Positions 6,222-12,870 are shown, counted from the first letter of the stretch. The stretch: 15,797 bases of DNA from Giesbergeria sp. (GCA_030690515.1 JAUYGP010000481.1:1-15797); one strand, 5' to 3'. Notes: generated by a model not told the origin, from the letters alone. Program-made: numbers and translations.

Positions 6222-6584
6222 TTATTTAGCCAACCCTTTGCTCTCGGCCAATAGCCGCTCCCACTCTTCCGGCTTGTAGCACGCCAACTTCGCCAAGTCG
6301 GCCCAGTCTTGTTCGGTTAGATCGAATGGGCCTCCGGCGGCGTCCTCTATGAGCATTGCCCCTGCTTTGGCCGTTGCGTTTTGGTACAGGCCGTCGATTG
6401 GCACGGCCAGCCGAGCCAGCTTTTCCAGAGCCTTGGGGTCTCCCAGGTGGCGCAACAACAAACCAGCACCGATGCCCGCCAGCGCTCGGATTTCCAGCCA
6501 GTCCAATTCGTCTTTTTCGCACAAACGAGCTTTGAAAAATTCGGACTGCGGTTGGCGCTCGTCAGGTTGTGGGTCGGTCAGCAT
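6222..6584 (-). CDS. Hypothetical protein (120 aa)
   Basis: I do not recognise this protein. It is acidic and largely helical, with ELDWLEIRALAGIGAGLL, RHLGDPKALEKLARLAVP and a C-terminal FDLTEQDWADLAKLAC. The small-residue stretch AGIGAGLLL is too short for a membrane span. The start at 6584 overlaps the stop of the preceding small gene by seven bases (ATGCTGA), and the next gene begins 16 bases after its stop. Operon position and coupled start support real expression. Confidence 0.6.
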   Translation of the reverse strand: MLTDPQPDERQPQSEFFKARLCEKDELDWLEIRALAGIGAGLLLRHLGDPKALEKLARLAVPIDGLYQNATAKAGAMLIEDAAGGPFDLTEQDWADLAKLACYKPEEWERLLAESKGLAK

Positions 6585-6781
6585 GGTGGTTGTCCGTTGT
6601 TTGGGTCTAGGGGCTTTGCAGCCCTTTCAATCAGGGCCATCGCTTGCGCTTTGATCAGCATCGATTTCACTGTACGGATCGCACCCACCATGTCACGCCA
6701 TGGGCGCTCAAATTCGAAATCTTCTGCGGCCTGTTTAGCCTTTGCTTGGGCTAGCCGAGCCAGTTCAGTTGGGTTTTCCAT
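6578..6781 (-). CDS. Small hypothetical protein (67 aa)
   Basis: A charged, helix-forming protein (LARLAQAKAKQAAEDFEFE, then RPWRDMVGAIRTVKSMLIKAQ). No known motif is visible. It lies between the 56-residue first gene (10-base gap) and the 120-residue gene (seven-base overlap), which is the main support for it being translated. The start ATG 6781 has only a weak AAGG upstream. Confidence 0.5.
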   Translation of the reverse strand: MENPTELARLAQAKAKQAAEDFEFERPWRDMVGAIRTVKSMLIKAQAMALIERAAKPLDPNNGQPPC

Positions 6782-6791
6782 GGTGTTGGCC

Positions 6792-6962
6792 TTAGTGGAC
6801 TTTGCAGCCGTGCAGCACGCGCACCAGTTGCAACTCGCTGCCGGTCAGACCGTCTATGCCTATCGTCCCAGTCGTGGCTGTCACCAGAAAAAACAGGGTG
6901 AGGTGAGAGACTTTTGTCTCCTTGCGCAGCACTGGCGCCGGGTTCTGAGTGAAATTAGGCAT
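6792..6962 (-). CDS. Small hypothetical protein (56 aa), probable first gene of the operon
   Basis: On the minus strand, ATG 6962 opens MPNFTQNPAPVLRKETKVSH, followed by LTLFFLVTATTGTIGIDGLT and ending GSELQLVRVLHGCKVH. The middle (LTLFFLVTATTGTIGI) is hydrophobic, about 16 residues, so a short membrane segment is possible but marginal. GGAA lies upstream as a weak ribosome-binding site. It ends ten bases before the next small gene and fills what would otherwise be a gap between the operon promoter and gene two. Function is unknown. Confidence 0.45.
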   Translation of the reverse strand: MPNFTQNPAPVLRKETKVSHLTLFFLVTATTGTIGIDGLTGSELQLVRVLHGCKVH

Positions 6963-7027
6963 GATGGGGTTTCCGTTTAGTAGTTACAATGTAACACTGC
7001 AAGACGCCACAAAAAAGGAAAACATCC
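6963..7027. promoter_or_regulatory. Divergent promoter region with 13-bp palindrome
   Basis: These 65 bases separate the minus-strand operon from the plus-strand regulator gene. GTTACA-A-TGTAAC (6983-6995) is a perfect palindrome with six-base arms, a good size for a dimeric repressor site. TACAAT (6985-6990) inside it resembles a -10 box for the plus strand. On the minus strand, TTGCAG (7001-6996) could be a -35 with TAAACG or TACTAA as a poor -10. A single site could therefore control both directions. The promoter boxes are weak guesses; the palindrome is directly visible. Confidence 0.5.
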
Positions 7028-7294
7028 ATGCTCGAAGAAAAAAAGAAGGACAACGCTAAACGTCAGGCGGAATACCGCAAACGGCACATCAAGGAAGGCT
7101 CAGACCAGCGTTTGAACGTCATCCTGGATTTAGACGTCAAGCTTGCCCTTGAGCGCATGGCGAAATTTCACGGTGTCAGCAATAAATCCTTACTTGAGCG
7201 CGTGTTGCTGGACGCGCAAAGTTGCTTGCTTGAGAACATGAATGATGAACAGCAAACGCGTTATTACGGGGCCACAACGCCAACTACCCTTTGA
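7028..7294 (+). CDS. Small ribbon-helix-helix-like regulator (88 aa)
   Basis: The first 25 residues are highly charged (EEKKKDNAKRQAEYRKRH). A beta-like segment follows (QRLNVILDLDV, residues 27-37), then two helices separated by a short turn (KLALERMAKFHGV and SNKSLLERVLLDAQ). That order matches ribbon-helix-helix or small plasmid copy/transfer repressors. Such proteins bind short palindromes as dimers, and one lies 32 bases upstream of this start, so autoregulation and control of the divergent operon are likely. AAGGA precedes ATG 7028 by eight bases. The C-terminus (NMNDEQQTRYYGATTP) is polar. The gene converges on the relaxase gene with five bases between the stops. No exact family is claimed. 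Confidence 0.6.
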   Translation: MLEEKKKDNAKRQAEYRKRHIKEGSDQRLNVILDLDVKLALERMAKFHGVSNKSLLERVLLDAQSCLLENMNDEQQTRYYGATTPTTL

Positions 7295-7299
7295 ACGCT

Positions 7300-10200
7300 T
7301 TAGCGATCACGTCCGGGATGTTTGGGTCGCTGGCCTTGGCTGAAGTCCCGCCCCCGTCCTCCGTGATACGCGATGACCGCCTCCTGGCCTTGGGCATATC
7401 GACCGTCGAGCTGAGCCAGATCGTGGATCACGACTACATTTCGACCCAGGCTTTGCACCGCAAATCGCTCTGTGATTAGGGTGATTTTTCCCAGGTACTG
7501 GATACCCTCCTCGGCTTGGCTAACCTCCCTACCCTGCCCTTGCAGATCGGCGACCAGCTTCGACTTTTCCATTTGAGCGTCAAGCTGCGCCATATCGTCA
7601 GTCCGCTCCAATGTGACCGGTTCGATCTGATCCAGATCCGCCGGTGCTGCTGTGCCACGTTCTGGAATGGGCTTGTCTGCTGACGCGGCAGAGTCAAAGC
7701 GCAGATGCGTGGTTTCTTGAGTTGGTACAGCACCAAGGTCAGAGATTGGTTGTTCAACTTGCTCAGTAGCAAGTTGAGGTTCAGGTGCCGGTCTGAGTTC
7801 CACCTGTCGCATGTCGTCGACAAGCTGCAGGCGGATGGCTTCGATCTGCGGATCCACAAATTTGACAGCGATACCCTGCGCTACGGCGACCACCGCGACA
7901 CGCCGCTGAAACTCTGGTGAGCCGATCAATGTCAGGTTCGGGCCGAACTTTTCGTGGGCCAGCAATAAGGCTGCTGCAATAGCTTCTTCGCTGTTTTGAT
8001 CGAGCACGGCTATAAACAGTCCCTCATCGCGCAGAACGGGACGCCCACGCAGGCTATAGGTGACGTCACCATTGATTTCCACTTTGGCGACGAACATGGT
8101 CAAGACTGTGATCACCGAAGCGCGAATGCGGCGGCGACGTTTCTTCTCATCCTCATCGTCTTCAAGGTAGATCGTGCCGCCGATGGCCTGTGCGGGTGCG
8201 GTACGAGCGATGTCATTGAGCTTGCGCAAAGTAGCCAGCGCTTCCTTGCTGCCCGCCTGGGCGCGAGCCTGCAGGAAAAGCTGCCAGGCAGTCGCCGGGT
8301 CGGATTGAATGGACTGGCGCAAGCCTCGGCGCTCGTCGGTGAACTCGGCTTTGGCTGTGACCGCTCTGAGTTTTTCGAGGGATTGCGCCGCCTTTCTGTG
8401 AGCGCCAGTCAAACCTGCCAGCGCTTTTGTCTGCTCGGTTCTGAGCGCAGAAACGAGGGCGGCGCGCCGGATTTGCGTTTCATCATCGAACGCCCGCAGG
8501 CGATGCTTTAGTGCTGGTTTTTCCGCCAGCTGCTCGGCCTTGAAGGTTTTCCAGAGCTGAGGTGACACTGACGTGTCGCGTGCAGTGGTGACCCTTTTCC
8601 CGATTTGGTTTTCATAGGTCTGGCGCAGGATCGGTGCGGCGTCCCTCCAGGGCAAGCCCAGCTCTTTGGTCAAAAAATCGCTGGGGCTCAGGGCACGGGA
8701 GCCGCATTGGATGCGCGGGGTGCCGTCTCGGGCTGCCGTCACCTGGTAGAGCCATGGATTCAACCCATGCGTGTGGCTCAGCCTGTCCAGGAGCTGGGCG
8801 ACATCGAGATGTTGGCGAATTTCAGCGTAGCGCTCTTTGTCAGCGGCTCGCTCGTAGCGTTCGCGCATCTCTGCTTGCACACGGGCCAGGACACTCGATG
8901 GTTGGATTGCCCGATTTGCCCCAGGAATCCGTGCTGCGGTGGTAGCTTGACCAGCAATACCACGAGCGCCAATTGATCCGGATTCGCCGGTGGCGGTGCC
9001 GCTTTGGGTTAGGGAGTCGCCCGCTCCGTCCCGTCGTCTTCCAGTTCCATCTGTTTGTCGCACGCCAACACCATCTGGCTCGACTGTTGGTACGGCTGGT
9101 ACATCCAGGCCTGCGTGATCGCGCAATAGCATTTCGGTCCTTGCCTGAATTCCATCCAGGTCGCGTACTGGCATTTTTGGCACGCAATTTCTGGCGGTGG
9201 CAATTTTTCTGGTTTGAGTTGCTGCAGAACCTTGGATTCCATGGTGATCCCTTTCAAGTTGATCTAAAAGATTGAGACGTGTTGCCGCGTCGGCGGGCTT
9301 ATAGACGTCCTGGTAAAACTTGCTGCCGGTGTGCAAATAGCGGTTTTCTCGGGCTTTGAATTGGTGCCAGTCAGACAGCGTCTGCGCCACGTACAGCGGC
9401 GCCTTGCGCGGCTGCATTTGCTCCAGGTAGGCCACTCTGGCCCGATTCGAGACGATGGCGATTTTTTCGGCGGTGGGTCGCTCGATGAACTGGCGCAGAA
9501 AAAACACACCCTGCAGCCGCATGGCTCTGGACGTGCCATGCGGTTTGATGCGGTAACACTCGCCAAACTTTCCCTCACGCATTTTTGACACCACACCATG
9601 CCTTGTTAGCAACTCGCCAAAGCCCGTCCATGTGGTGATGTTCTGGCCAATGATCTCTTTCTGCAGCGTGACTTCGAGCGCGGCTTTCTTTTCGTTGAAA
9701 GTTCCCAGGCGATCCGGCCTATGTCCGGTGTATCGGGACAACACATCCACGGCGTTTTCTGGGGTGATCTTCGGGTTGTCCTTAGGGCTGGTAAAACCGT
9801 GGCGTGCATTGAAGGATTCTTGCCAGGCATCAATGTATTTGAGGTTGTCGGACAGCGGCCCCATGAAGCCCAGTGGTGCGATGGACTCCCCGGTGAGCAA
9901 GTCATGTTTCCCCAACCCAATGTGAATGTGGGTCAGTCGTTCGATCAAGTCACCCGTTTCTGAATGGCGGTAGCTCAGTGTTCTTGGCCGATGCGCTTCG
10001 GCATAGAACGCGATGCGATGACGTTGCTCTAGCGGCCACGCCGCCAGCGCATGGTCACGAAACTCCGTCACTGCAAGCTGGAGCATGTCATCCGAGACAT
10101 GGGACTCCGAAAACGACAGGGTGATGTGGTCGTAATGCTGACCAGCACCTCCATGTGTTTCGGTTGCCATTTCAAACACGTCGAGATCACCAGCCAAGGC

Positions 10201-10305
10201 TATGCGTTGGTCGAGCTGGTCACGGTGCAGCTCACGGCCTCTCTTTTTGCCATGCTCCAGGTATTCTTTCAGCCCGCCTTTGCCACCGCCGAGTTCAACA
10301 ATCAT
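7300..10305 (-). CDS. traI: Conjugative relaxase, MOBP-like, with C-terminal LPD7-like domain (1001 aa)
   Basis: The relaxase cleaves one strand at oriT and pilots it to the recipient. Residues 1-150 hold the nicking domain: Y15 in KEYLEHGKK is the best catalytic tyrosine candidate. HYDHITLSFSE (57-67) is a supporting motif, and RLTHIHIGLGKHD (123-135) carries the HxH metal triad (H126, H128; H134 nearby). Residues around 385-410 (VPKMPVRDLDGIQARTEMLL) match a linker motif of long Mob proteins. The middle is charged and helical. Residues of about 725-825, including VTYSLRGRPVLRDEGLFIAV and a Rossmann-like AHEKFGPNLTLIGSPEF, look like the LPD7 domain found on large mobile-element proteins. No helicase or primase motif is seen. 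ATG 10305 overlaps the MobC/TraJ-like stop (ATGA), so the two are co-translated. Confidence 0.85.
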   Translation of the reverse strand: MIVELGGGKGGLKEYLEHGKKRGRELHRDQLDQRIALAGDLDVFEMATETHGGAGQHYDHITLSFSESHVSDDMLQLAVTEFRDHALAAWPLEQRHRIAFYAEAHRPRTLSYRHSETGDLIERLTHIHIGLGKHDLLTGESIAPLGFMGPLSDNLKYIDAWQESFNARHGFTSPKDNPKITPENAVDVLSRYTGHRPDRLGTFNEKKAALEVTLQKEIIGQNITTWTGFGELLTRHGVVSKMREGKFGECYRIKPHGTSRAMRLQGVFFLRQFIERPTAEKIAIVSNRARVAYLEQMQPRKAPLYVAQTLSDWHQFKARENRYLHTGSKFYQDVYKPADAATRLNLLDQLERDHHGIQGSAATQTRKIATARNCVPKMPVRDLDGIQARTEMLLRDHAGLDVPAVPTVEPDGVGVRQTDGTGRRRDGAGDSLTQSGTATGESGSIGARGIAGQATTAARIPGANRAIQPSSVLARVQAEMRERYERAADKERYAEIRQHLDVAQLLDRLSHTHGLNPWLYQVTAARDGTPRIQCGSRALSPSDFLTKELGLPWRDAAPILRQTYENQIGKRVTTARDTSVSPQLWKTFKAEQLAEKPALKHRLRAFDDETQIRRAALVSALRTEQTKALAGLTGAHRKAAQSLEKLRAVTAKAEFTDERRGLRQSIQSDPATAWQLFLQARAQAGSKEALATLRKLNDIARTAPAQAIGGTIYLEDDEDEKKRRRRIRASVITVLTMFVAKVEINGDVTYSLRGRPVLRDEGLFIAVLDQNSEEAIAAALLLAHEKFGPNLTLIGSPEFQRRVAVVAVAQGIAVKFVDPQIEAIRLQLVDDMRQVELRPAPEPQLATEQVEQPISDLGAVPTQETTHLRFDSAASADKPIPERGTAAPADLDQIEPVTLERTDDMAQLDAQMEKSKLVADLQGQGREVSQAEEGIQYLGKITLITERFAVQSLGRNVVVIHDLAQLDGRYAQGQEAVIAYHGGRGRDFSQGQRPKHPGRDR

Positions 10306-10670
10306 TTTTGCGTCTCACTGGTTTGCTCCAGCATGAAGCTGTTGAGTTGGTCGAGCTGGCTGAGGATCGCCAGAAAGCTGGACTCAGACAGGATTCCGGC
10401 AAGGTGATCGGCATTGGCGCGGTGTGCGAGTTGATTGATGTTGTTGGAGGCCTTTTGCAGCAAAAAGACCGCACGCTTGGTGTCGGCAGAAGCCTTGGGT
10501 TTGGCGACAACTTGGGTCGTATTGGTCAAAACGTGCTCTCTGAAGAACTCAGATTGGGTCAGGCCAGATGCCGAAAACTTCCGCTTGTACGCCAGGAAAT
10601 CACCATCGGTTAGTCGAAACGCCACGGTGTGACTTAGCTTTTCATCATCAGATTTGACCGGTCTGGCCAT
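10302..10670 (-). CDS. mobC: MobC/TraJ-like relaxosome accessory protein (122 aa)
   Basis: The N-terminus (HTVAFRLTDGDFLAYKRKFS, then ASGLTQSEFFREHVL) has the strand-helix-helix layout of a ribbon-helix-helix DNA-binding domain. The second half contains LLQKASNNINQLAHRAN, the conserved segment of MobC-type mobilization proteins. Proteins of this kind, including RP4 TraJ and R64 NikA, bind an inverted repeat beside nic and recruit the relaxase. Length fits (TraJ is also about 120 residues). It is the first gene of the leftward relaxase operon and its start faces the probable oriT. It overlaps the relaxase by ATGA. Whether TraJ or MobC is the better name cannot be decided by eye. Confidence 0.82.
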   Translation of the reverse strand: MARPVKSDDEKLSHTVAFRLTDGDFLAYKRKFSASGLTQSEFFREHVLTNTTQVVAKPKASADTKRAVFLLQKASNNINQLAHRANADHLAGILSESSFLAILSQLDQLNSFMLEQTSETQK

Positions 10671-10710
10671 GGGTTCTCACTTTGCAATTAACAGTGGGCA
10701 ACGCCCGCGT

Positions 10711-10725
10711 CCAGCCAACGGCTGG
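10711..10725. repeat. Inverted repeat CCAGCC-AAC-GGCTGG
   Basis: Perfect six-base arms with a three-base loop, 41 bases from the mobC/traJ-like start. It may be an accessory-protein site or part of the operon leader. Confidence 0.5.
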
Positions 10726-10739
10726 CACCAAGTGGAGCG

Positions 10740-10749
10740 CCTCCGGAGG
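10740..10749. repeat. Palindrome CCTCCGGAGG
   Basis: A self-complementary ten-base site inside a longer imperfect stem (GCGCC...GGGCG, about 10737-10754) in the GC-rich half of the oriT region. Confidence 0.4.
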
Positions 10750-10769
10750 GGGCGTGCAACGCTGGGGGT

Positions 10770-10788
10770 TAAGGGGGAATCCCCCTTA
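10770..10788. repeat. Perfect 9-bp inverted repeat, candidate nic-proximal repeat
   Basis: TAAGGGGGA and TCCCCCTTA are exact complements around a single central A. Relaxase origins usually have an inverted repeat just 5' of nic that is bound by the accessory protein and needed for strand rejoining. This is the strongest such repeat here. Without a known nick consensus the strand and cut position are open. Confidence 0.55.
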
Positions 10789-10880
10789 GCACAGGCCATG
10801 ATTGCACAAACTTTGCCGTTAGGCAAGAGTTTTTGCAAACATGGCTATCGTGCCTATGTTTCTATGTTTTCAAATACCAA

Positions 10881-10940
10881 GGTGTTTAACGACGTTTAAA
10901 GGTGTTTAGTGAGCTTAGGTAAGCTTTAATTCGCATTTAA
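10881..10940. repeat. TTTA-type repeats in 10-bp phase
   Basis: GTTTA occurs at 10884, 10894 and 10904, exactly ten bases apart. Related CTTA, CTTTA and CATTTAA elements follow at about 10914, 10924 and 10934. AAGGTGTTTA is repeated exactly at 10879 and 10899. Such phasing places the same face of the helix toward one side and predicts intrinsic curvature or a wrapped protein complex. In RP4 the TraK protein binds a bent part of oriT in the same relative position. Confidence 0.6.
10912..10925. repeat. Palindrome AGCTTA-GG-TAAGCT
   Basis: Perfect six-base arms with a two-base centre, lying inside the phased-repeat block. The size suits a dimeric regulator or TraK-type site; which protein binds is unknown. 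Confidence 0.45.
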
Positions 10941-10962
10941 ACAACGTATTTACATGCATCTG

Positions 10963-10991
10963 TTGACATCAAGTGTTAATTAGGTGTTAAC
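10963..10991 (+). promoter_or_regulatory. Probable promoter of the traK-traL-traM operon with flanking repeats
   Basis: TTGACA (10963-10968) is an exact -35 consensus. About 16 bases on, TGTTAA (10985-10990) is a mediocre -10. Two related repeats, AAGTGTTAAT (10971) and TAGGTGTTAA (10981), lie across the spacer and -10 with GTGTTA 11 bases apart, placing possible operator sites on the promoter. The first gene starts about 70 bases downstream. Confidence 0.5.
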
Positions 10992-11060
10992 TTTTGAAAA
11001 CAGTTCCTAAGCATTCAAAATATCCGATCTAATTTGCTTAACAAGCAAAGAAGGTGGAAC

Positions 11061-11462
11061 GTGGATGCAAATGAATTTTTGAGAAATGTGACCCCGGGGG
11101 TCAGGCGGTCGCGTCTTGCACCCTATTGGAACGAGATAAACAAGCTCAGAGACGGCAATTGCACCCTGGCTCAGGTGTGCGAGTTTTTAGACGAAAACGA
11201 TGTGCACATCTCAATCGCTGGACTATCTCAATACATCAAGCGACATCAACGCGAAGAAGGGAAAGGTGGAACTCAGGTAGCCGCCATCCATCCAGCAGCC
11301 ACCCCCATTCGCCAGCCAAGGAGTGACGCCTCCATGACTGCATCGAAAAACGCTCTGGTCGTGGCCCTGGATAGCAAGAACCCGCTCAGAGTGTTGTCAG
11401 GCAGTCGGAAACCGGGTGAATTCAACCCGGTACCGACTGCAAAGATTGAATTTGAAGAATAG
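11061..11462 (+). CDS. traK: TraK-like oriT-binding protein (133 aa)
   Basis: The layout is that of IncP TraK. A basic N-terminal helix region is followed by a winged-helix-like unit (EINKLRDGNCTLAQVCEFLD, then SIAGLSQYIKRH), comparable to 'AALASGYALVTIWEHM...YETFRSHARRH' in RP4 TraK. A proline-rich linker leads to a short conserved C-terminal FNP.P motif (PGEFNPVPTAKIEFEE), similar to RP4 'FTFNPTPDKKDLL'. Length is also nearly the same. TraK binds and bends oriT DNA. GTG 11061 is preferred because AGAAGG lies seven bases before it; a TTG at 11034 in frame lacks a good site. It is the first gene of the rightward operon and stops 16 bases before traL. Confidence 0.65.
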   Translation: MDANEFLRNVTPGVRRSRLAPYWNEINKLRDGNCTLAQVCEFLDENDVHISIAGLSQYIKRHQREEGKGGTQVAAIHPAATPIRQPRSDASMTASKNALVVALDSKNPLRVLSGSRKPGEFNPVPTAKIEFEE

Positions 11463-11478
11463 GAAAGATGGAATATAT

Positions 11479-12210
11479 ATGAACAACGTTCATTTGGTTA
11501 TGCAAGGTAAAGGCGGAGTGGGTAAATCGCTGGCGGCCGTGCTGGTGGCTCAGTACCTGCAAAGTCTAGGGGGCAAAGTTATTTGTGCAGATACAGATCC
11601 TGTCAATGCAACCTTTGCCCAATACCGGTCGCTGGATGTGGCTCACGTCGAGATCGCCAAGGGTGGCAACGTCATTCAGAGCAAGTTTGATCCGTTGATT
11701 GAAATGATCGTCAAAACAGACGCTGATTTTGTGATCGACAACGGGGCCGCGACGTTTCTTCCCTTGACCAAATACCTGGCCGAAAACGACATTTATCAGA
11801 TCATGTCAGAACATGGCAAAAAGGTGTTTGTCCACTCTGTCCTGACGGGCGGACAGGCAAAAACAGACACATACAACGGGTTCGCTGAACTGCTGGGCAA
11901 GGTCAACCAATACGCCAAGGTTGTGGTTTGGGAAAACGAGTTCTGGGGTCCGGTCGAGTATGAAGGCCACCCAATCACGTCGACCAAGCTGTTCAAAGAG
12001 TCGGACCGGGCCGGAATAATTGCTGGCGTCGTCAAGCTCGTTGATCGCAGTCAATCAGATGCCTTCGTAGAAGACATGAAAAAAATGACTTCGAATCACA
12101 TGACGCTGGCGGATGTGAATGCCTCAGAAGACTTCAATTTTCTGGCAAAAAATCGTCTGAAAAAGATCGTGGATGCCGTTTTTGCAGAGCTGGATCGGGT
12201 CAGGTGGTAA
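11479..12210 (+). CDS. traL: TraL-like ParA-family ATPase (243 aa)
   Basis: ATG 11479 opens a ParA/MinD-type P-loop ATPase: VMQGKGGVGKS (residues 7-17, deviant Walker A with the signature lysine), CADTDPVNATF (DTDP at 38-41) and DFVIDNGAATFLPL (Walker B region). HSVLTGGQAKTDTYNGF and VVVWENEFWGPVEYEG are nearly the same as the corresponding RP4 TraL segments (VVTGGQALLDT, VVWLNPYWGPIEHEG). IncP TraL is an auxiliary transfer protein, inessential for mating in some tests. The longer frame from 11416 overlaps traK and lacks homology, so the later ATG is chosen. The stop overlaps the ribosome-binding site of traM. Confidence 0.88.
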   Translation: MNNVHLVMQGKGGVGKSLAAVLVAQYLQSLGGKVICADTDPVNATFAQYRSLDVAHVEIAKGGNVIQSKFDPLIEMIVKTDADFVIDNGAATFLPLTKYLAENDIYQIMSEHGKKVFVHSVLTGGQAKTDTYNGFAELLGKVNQYAKVVVWENEFWGPVEYEGHPITSTKLFKESDRAGIIAGVVKLVDRSQSDAFVEDMKKMTSNHMTLADVNASEDFNFLAKNRLKKIVDAVFAELDRVRW

Positions 12211-12212
12211 CC

Positions 12213-12683
12213 ATGAATCCCGAAACAGCGCGTGCGTTACTGCTCAGGCGAGGCATCGGGCTCGCCAGCAATGACTCTCTGTTGACCTTCGTTCTGCTGA
12301 ATGATGTGGTGCTCAAGGGGGTACTCAACCCCTTGTTCGCTGCGGACACAAAAGAATTGCAGGCCATTCTGCGTGAGAAAGGGATCCGGATCAGCGATGA
12401 CGATCCGATCTTTGCATTGCTGGCACTCAACGGCATCGTTCTAAACCACTCAATTGACAAGGTTCGACGAGCCCAAGCCAAGATCGGATCGGAGTTGCGA
12501 TCAACGATCCATCTCAAAGCGCTGATAGCGACAGCACTGGTCCTGGGCTTTGGTGTTGGCTTGTTTTTCGGCCTAAACCACATCGAGACTTCGTTGGTTT
12601 TTTCAGCGGCCATTGGATGCGTATTGGGGATAGCGCTTGGCTTCCTTGGCTGCGTACTCATCAGCCCAATTAGCAATAAATGA
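12213..12683 (+). CDS. traM: TraM-like transfer protein with two membrane helices (156 aa)
   Basis: Position after traL and the RISDDDPIFALLALNGIVL segment identify it as IncP TraM-like. Residues about 101-122 (LKALIATALVLGFGVGLFFG) and 127-150 (SLVFSAAIGCVLGIALGFLG onward) are two hydrophobic helices, so it sits in the inner membrane with a cytoplasmic N-terminal domain. That domain contains an internal duplication: GIGLASNDSLLTFVLLNDVVL (15-35) and GIRISDDDPIFALLALNGIVL (57-77) align residue for residue. ATG 12213 is chosen over GTG 12204 because AGGTGG lies five bases upstream and overlaps the traL stop. Its precise task in transfer is not established. Confidence 0.72.
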   Translation: MNPETARALLLRRGIGLASNDSLLTFVLLNDVVLKGVLNPLFAADTKELQAILREKGIRISDDDPIFALLALNGIVLNHSIDKVRRAQAKIGSELRSTIHLKALIATALVLGFGVGLFFGLNHIETSLVFSAAIGCVLGIALGFLGCVLISPISNK

Positions 12684-12693
12684 GGAAGAAATT

Positions 12694-12870
12694 ATGAAAC
12701 GTTCATTAGAAGATCAACGCTCCAGTGTGAAGAACATCACCACCTGGTTTCACAGCCGCAGTACGGAGGCCATGACAATTTCACAGCAGGCTGATGCGCC
12801 GGGCCTGGCAATGGTAGCCAGCAAACGTCACGCCAAACGCCGCAGCTGCATTTCGGGCATTCATCATTAA
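12694..12870 (+). CDS. Small basic protein (58 aa)
   Basis: ATG 12694 has a clear GAGGAAG upstream, ten bases after the traM stop. The protein (MKRSLEDQRSSVKNITTWFH...GLAMVASKRHAKRRSC) is basic, especially at the C-terminus, and hydrophilic. No family is recognised. Operon position and a good ribosome-binding site argue that it is expressed; DNA binding is possible from charge alone. Confidence 0.55.
   Translation: MKRSLEDQRSSVKNITTWFHSRSTEAMTISQQADAPGLAMVASKRHAKRRSCISGIHH

Larger units (their letters stand above)
10671..11060. other. Probable oriT region between mobC/traJ-like and traK-like genes
   Basis: This 390-base intergenic stretch lies between divergent relaxosome genes, exactly where RP4 carries oriT (traJ-oriT-traK). 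The half nearest mobC is GC-rich with three inverted repeats; the traK-side half is AT-rich with repeats in helical phase. No match to the RP4 nick sequence (ATCCTG) is seen, so nic cannot be placed. The strongest candidate for the relaxase-proximal repeat is 10770-10788. Confidence 0.7.

Noticed and set aside
6381..6980. Plus-strand open frame of 199 codons
   Set aside because: Antisense to three coupled small genes of the operon; composition reads as the shadow of minus-strand codons.
7996..8511. Plus-strand frames opposite the relaxase C-terminal half
   Set aside because: Shadows of a long, well-supported coding frame; no homology seen.
10797..10870. TTGCC-GTTA-GGCAA stem and repeated CTATG words in the oriT region
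   Set aside because: Short and irregularly spaced (8-9 bases); not distinguishable from chance.
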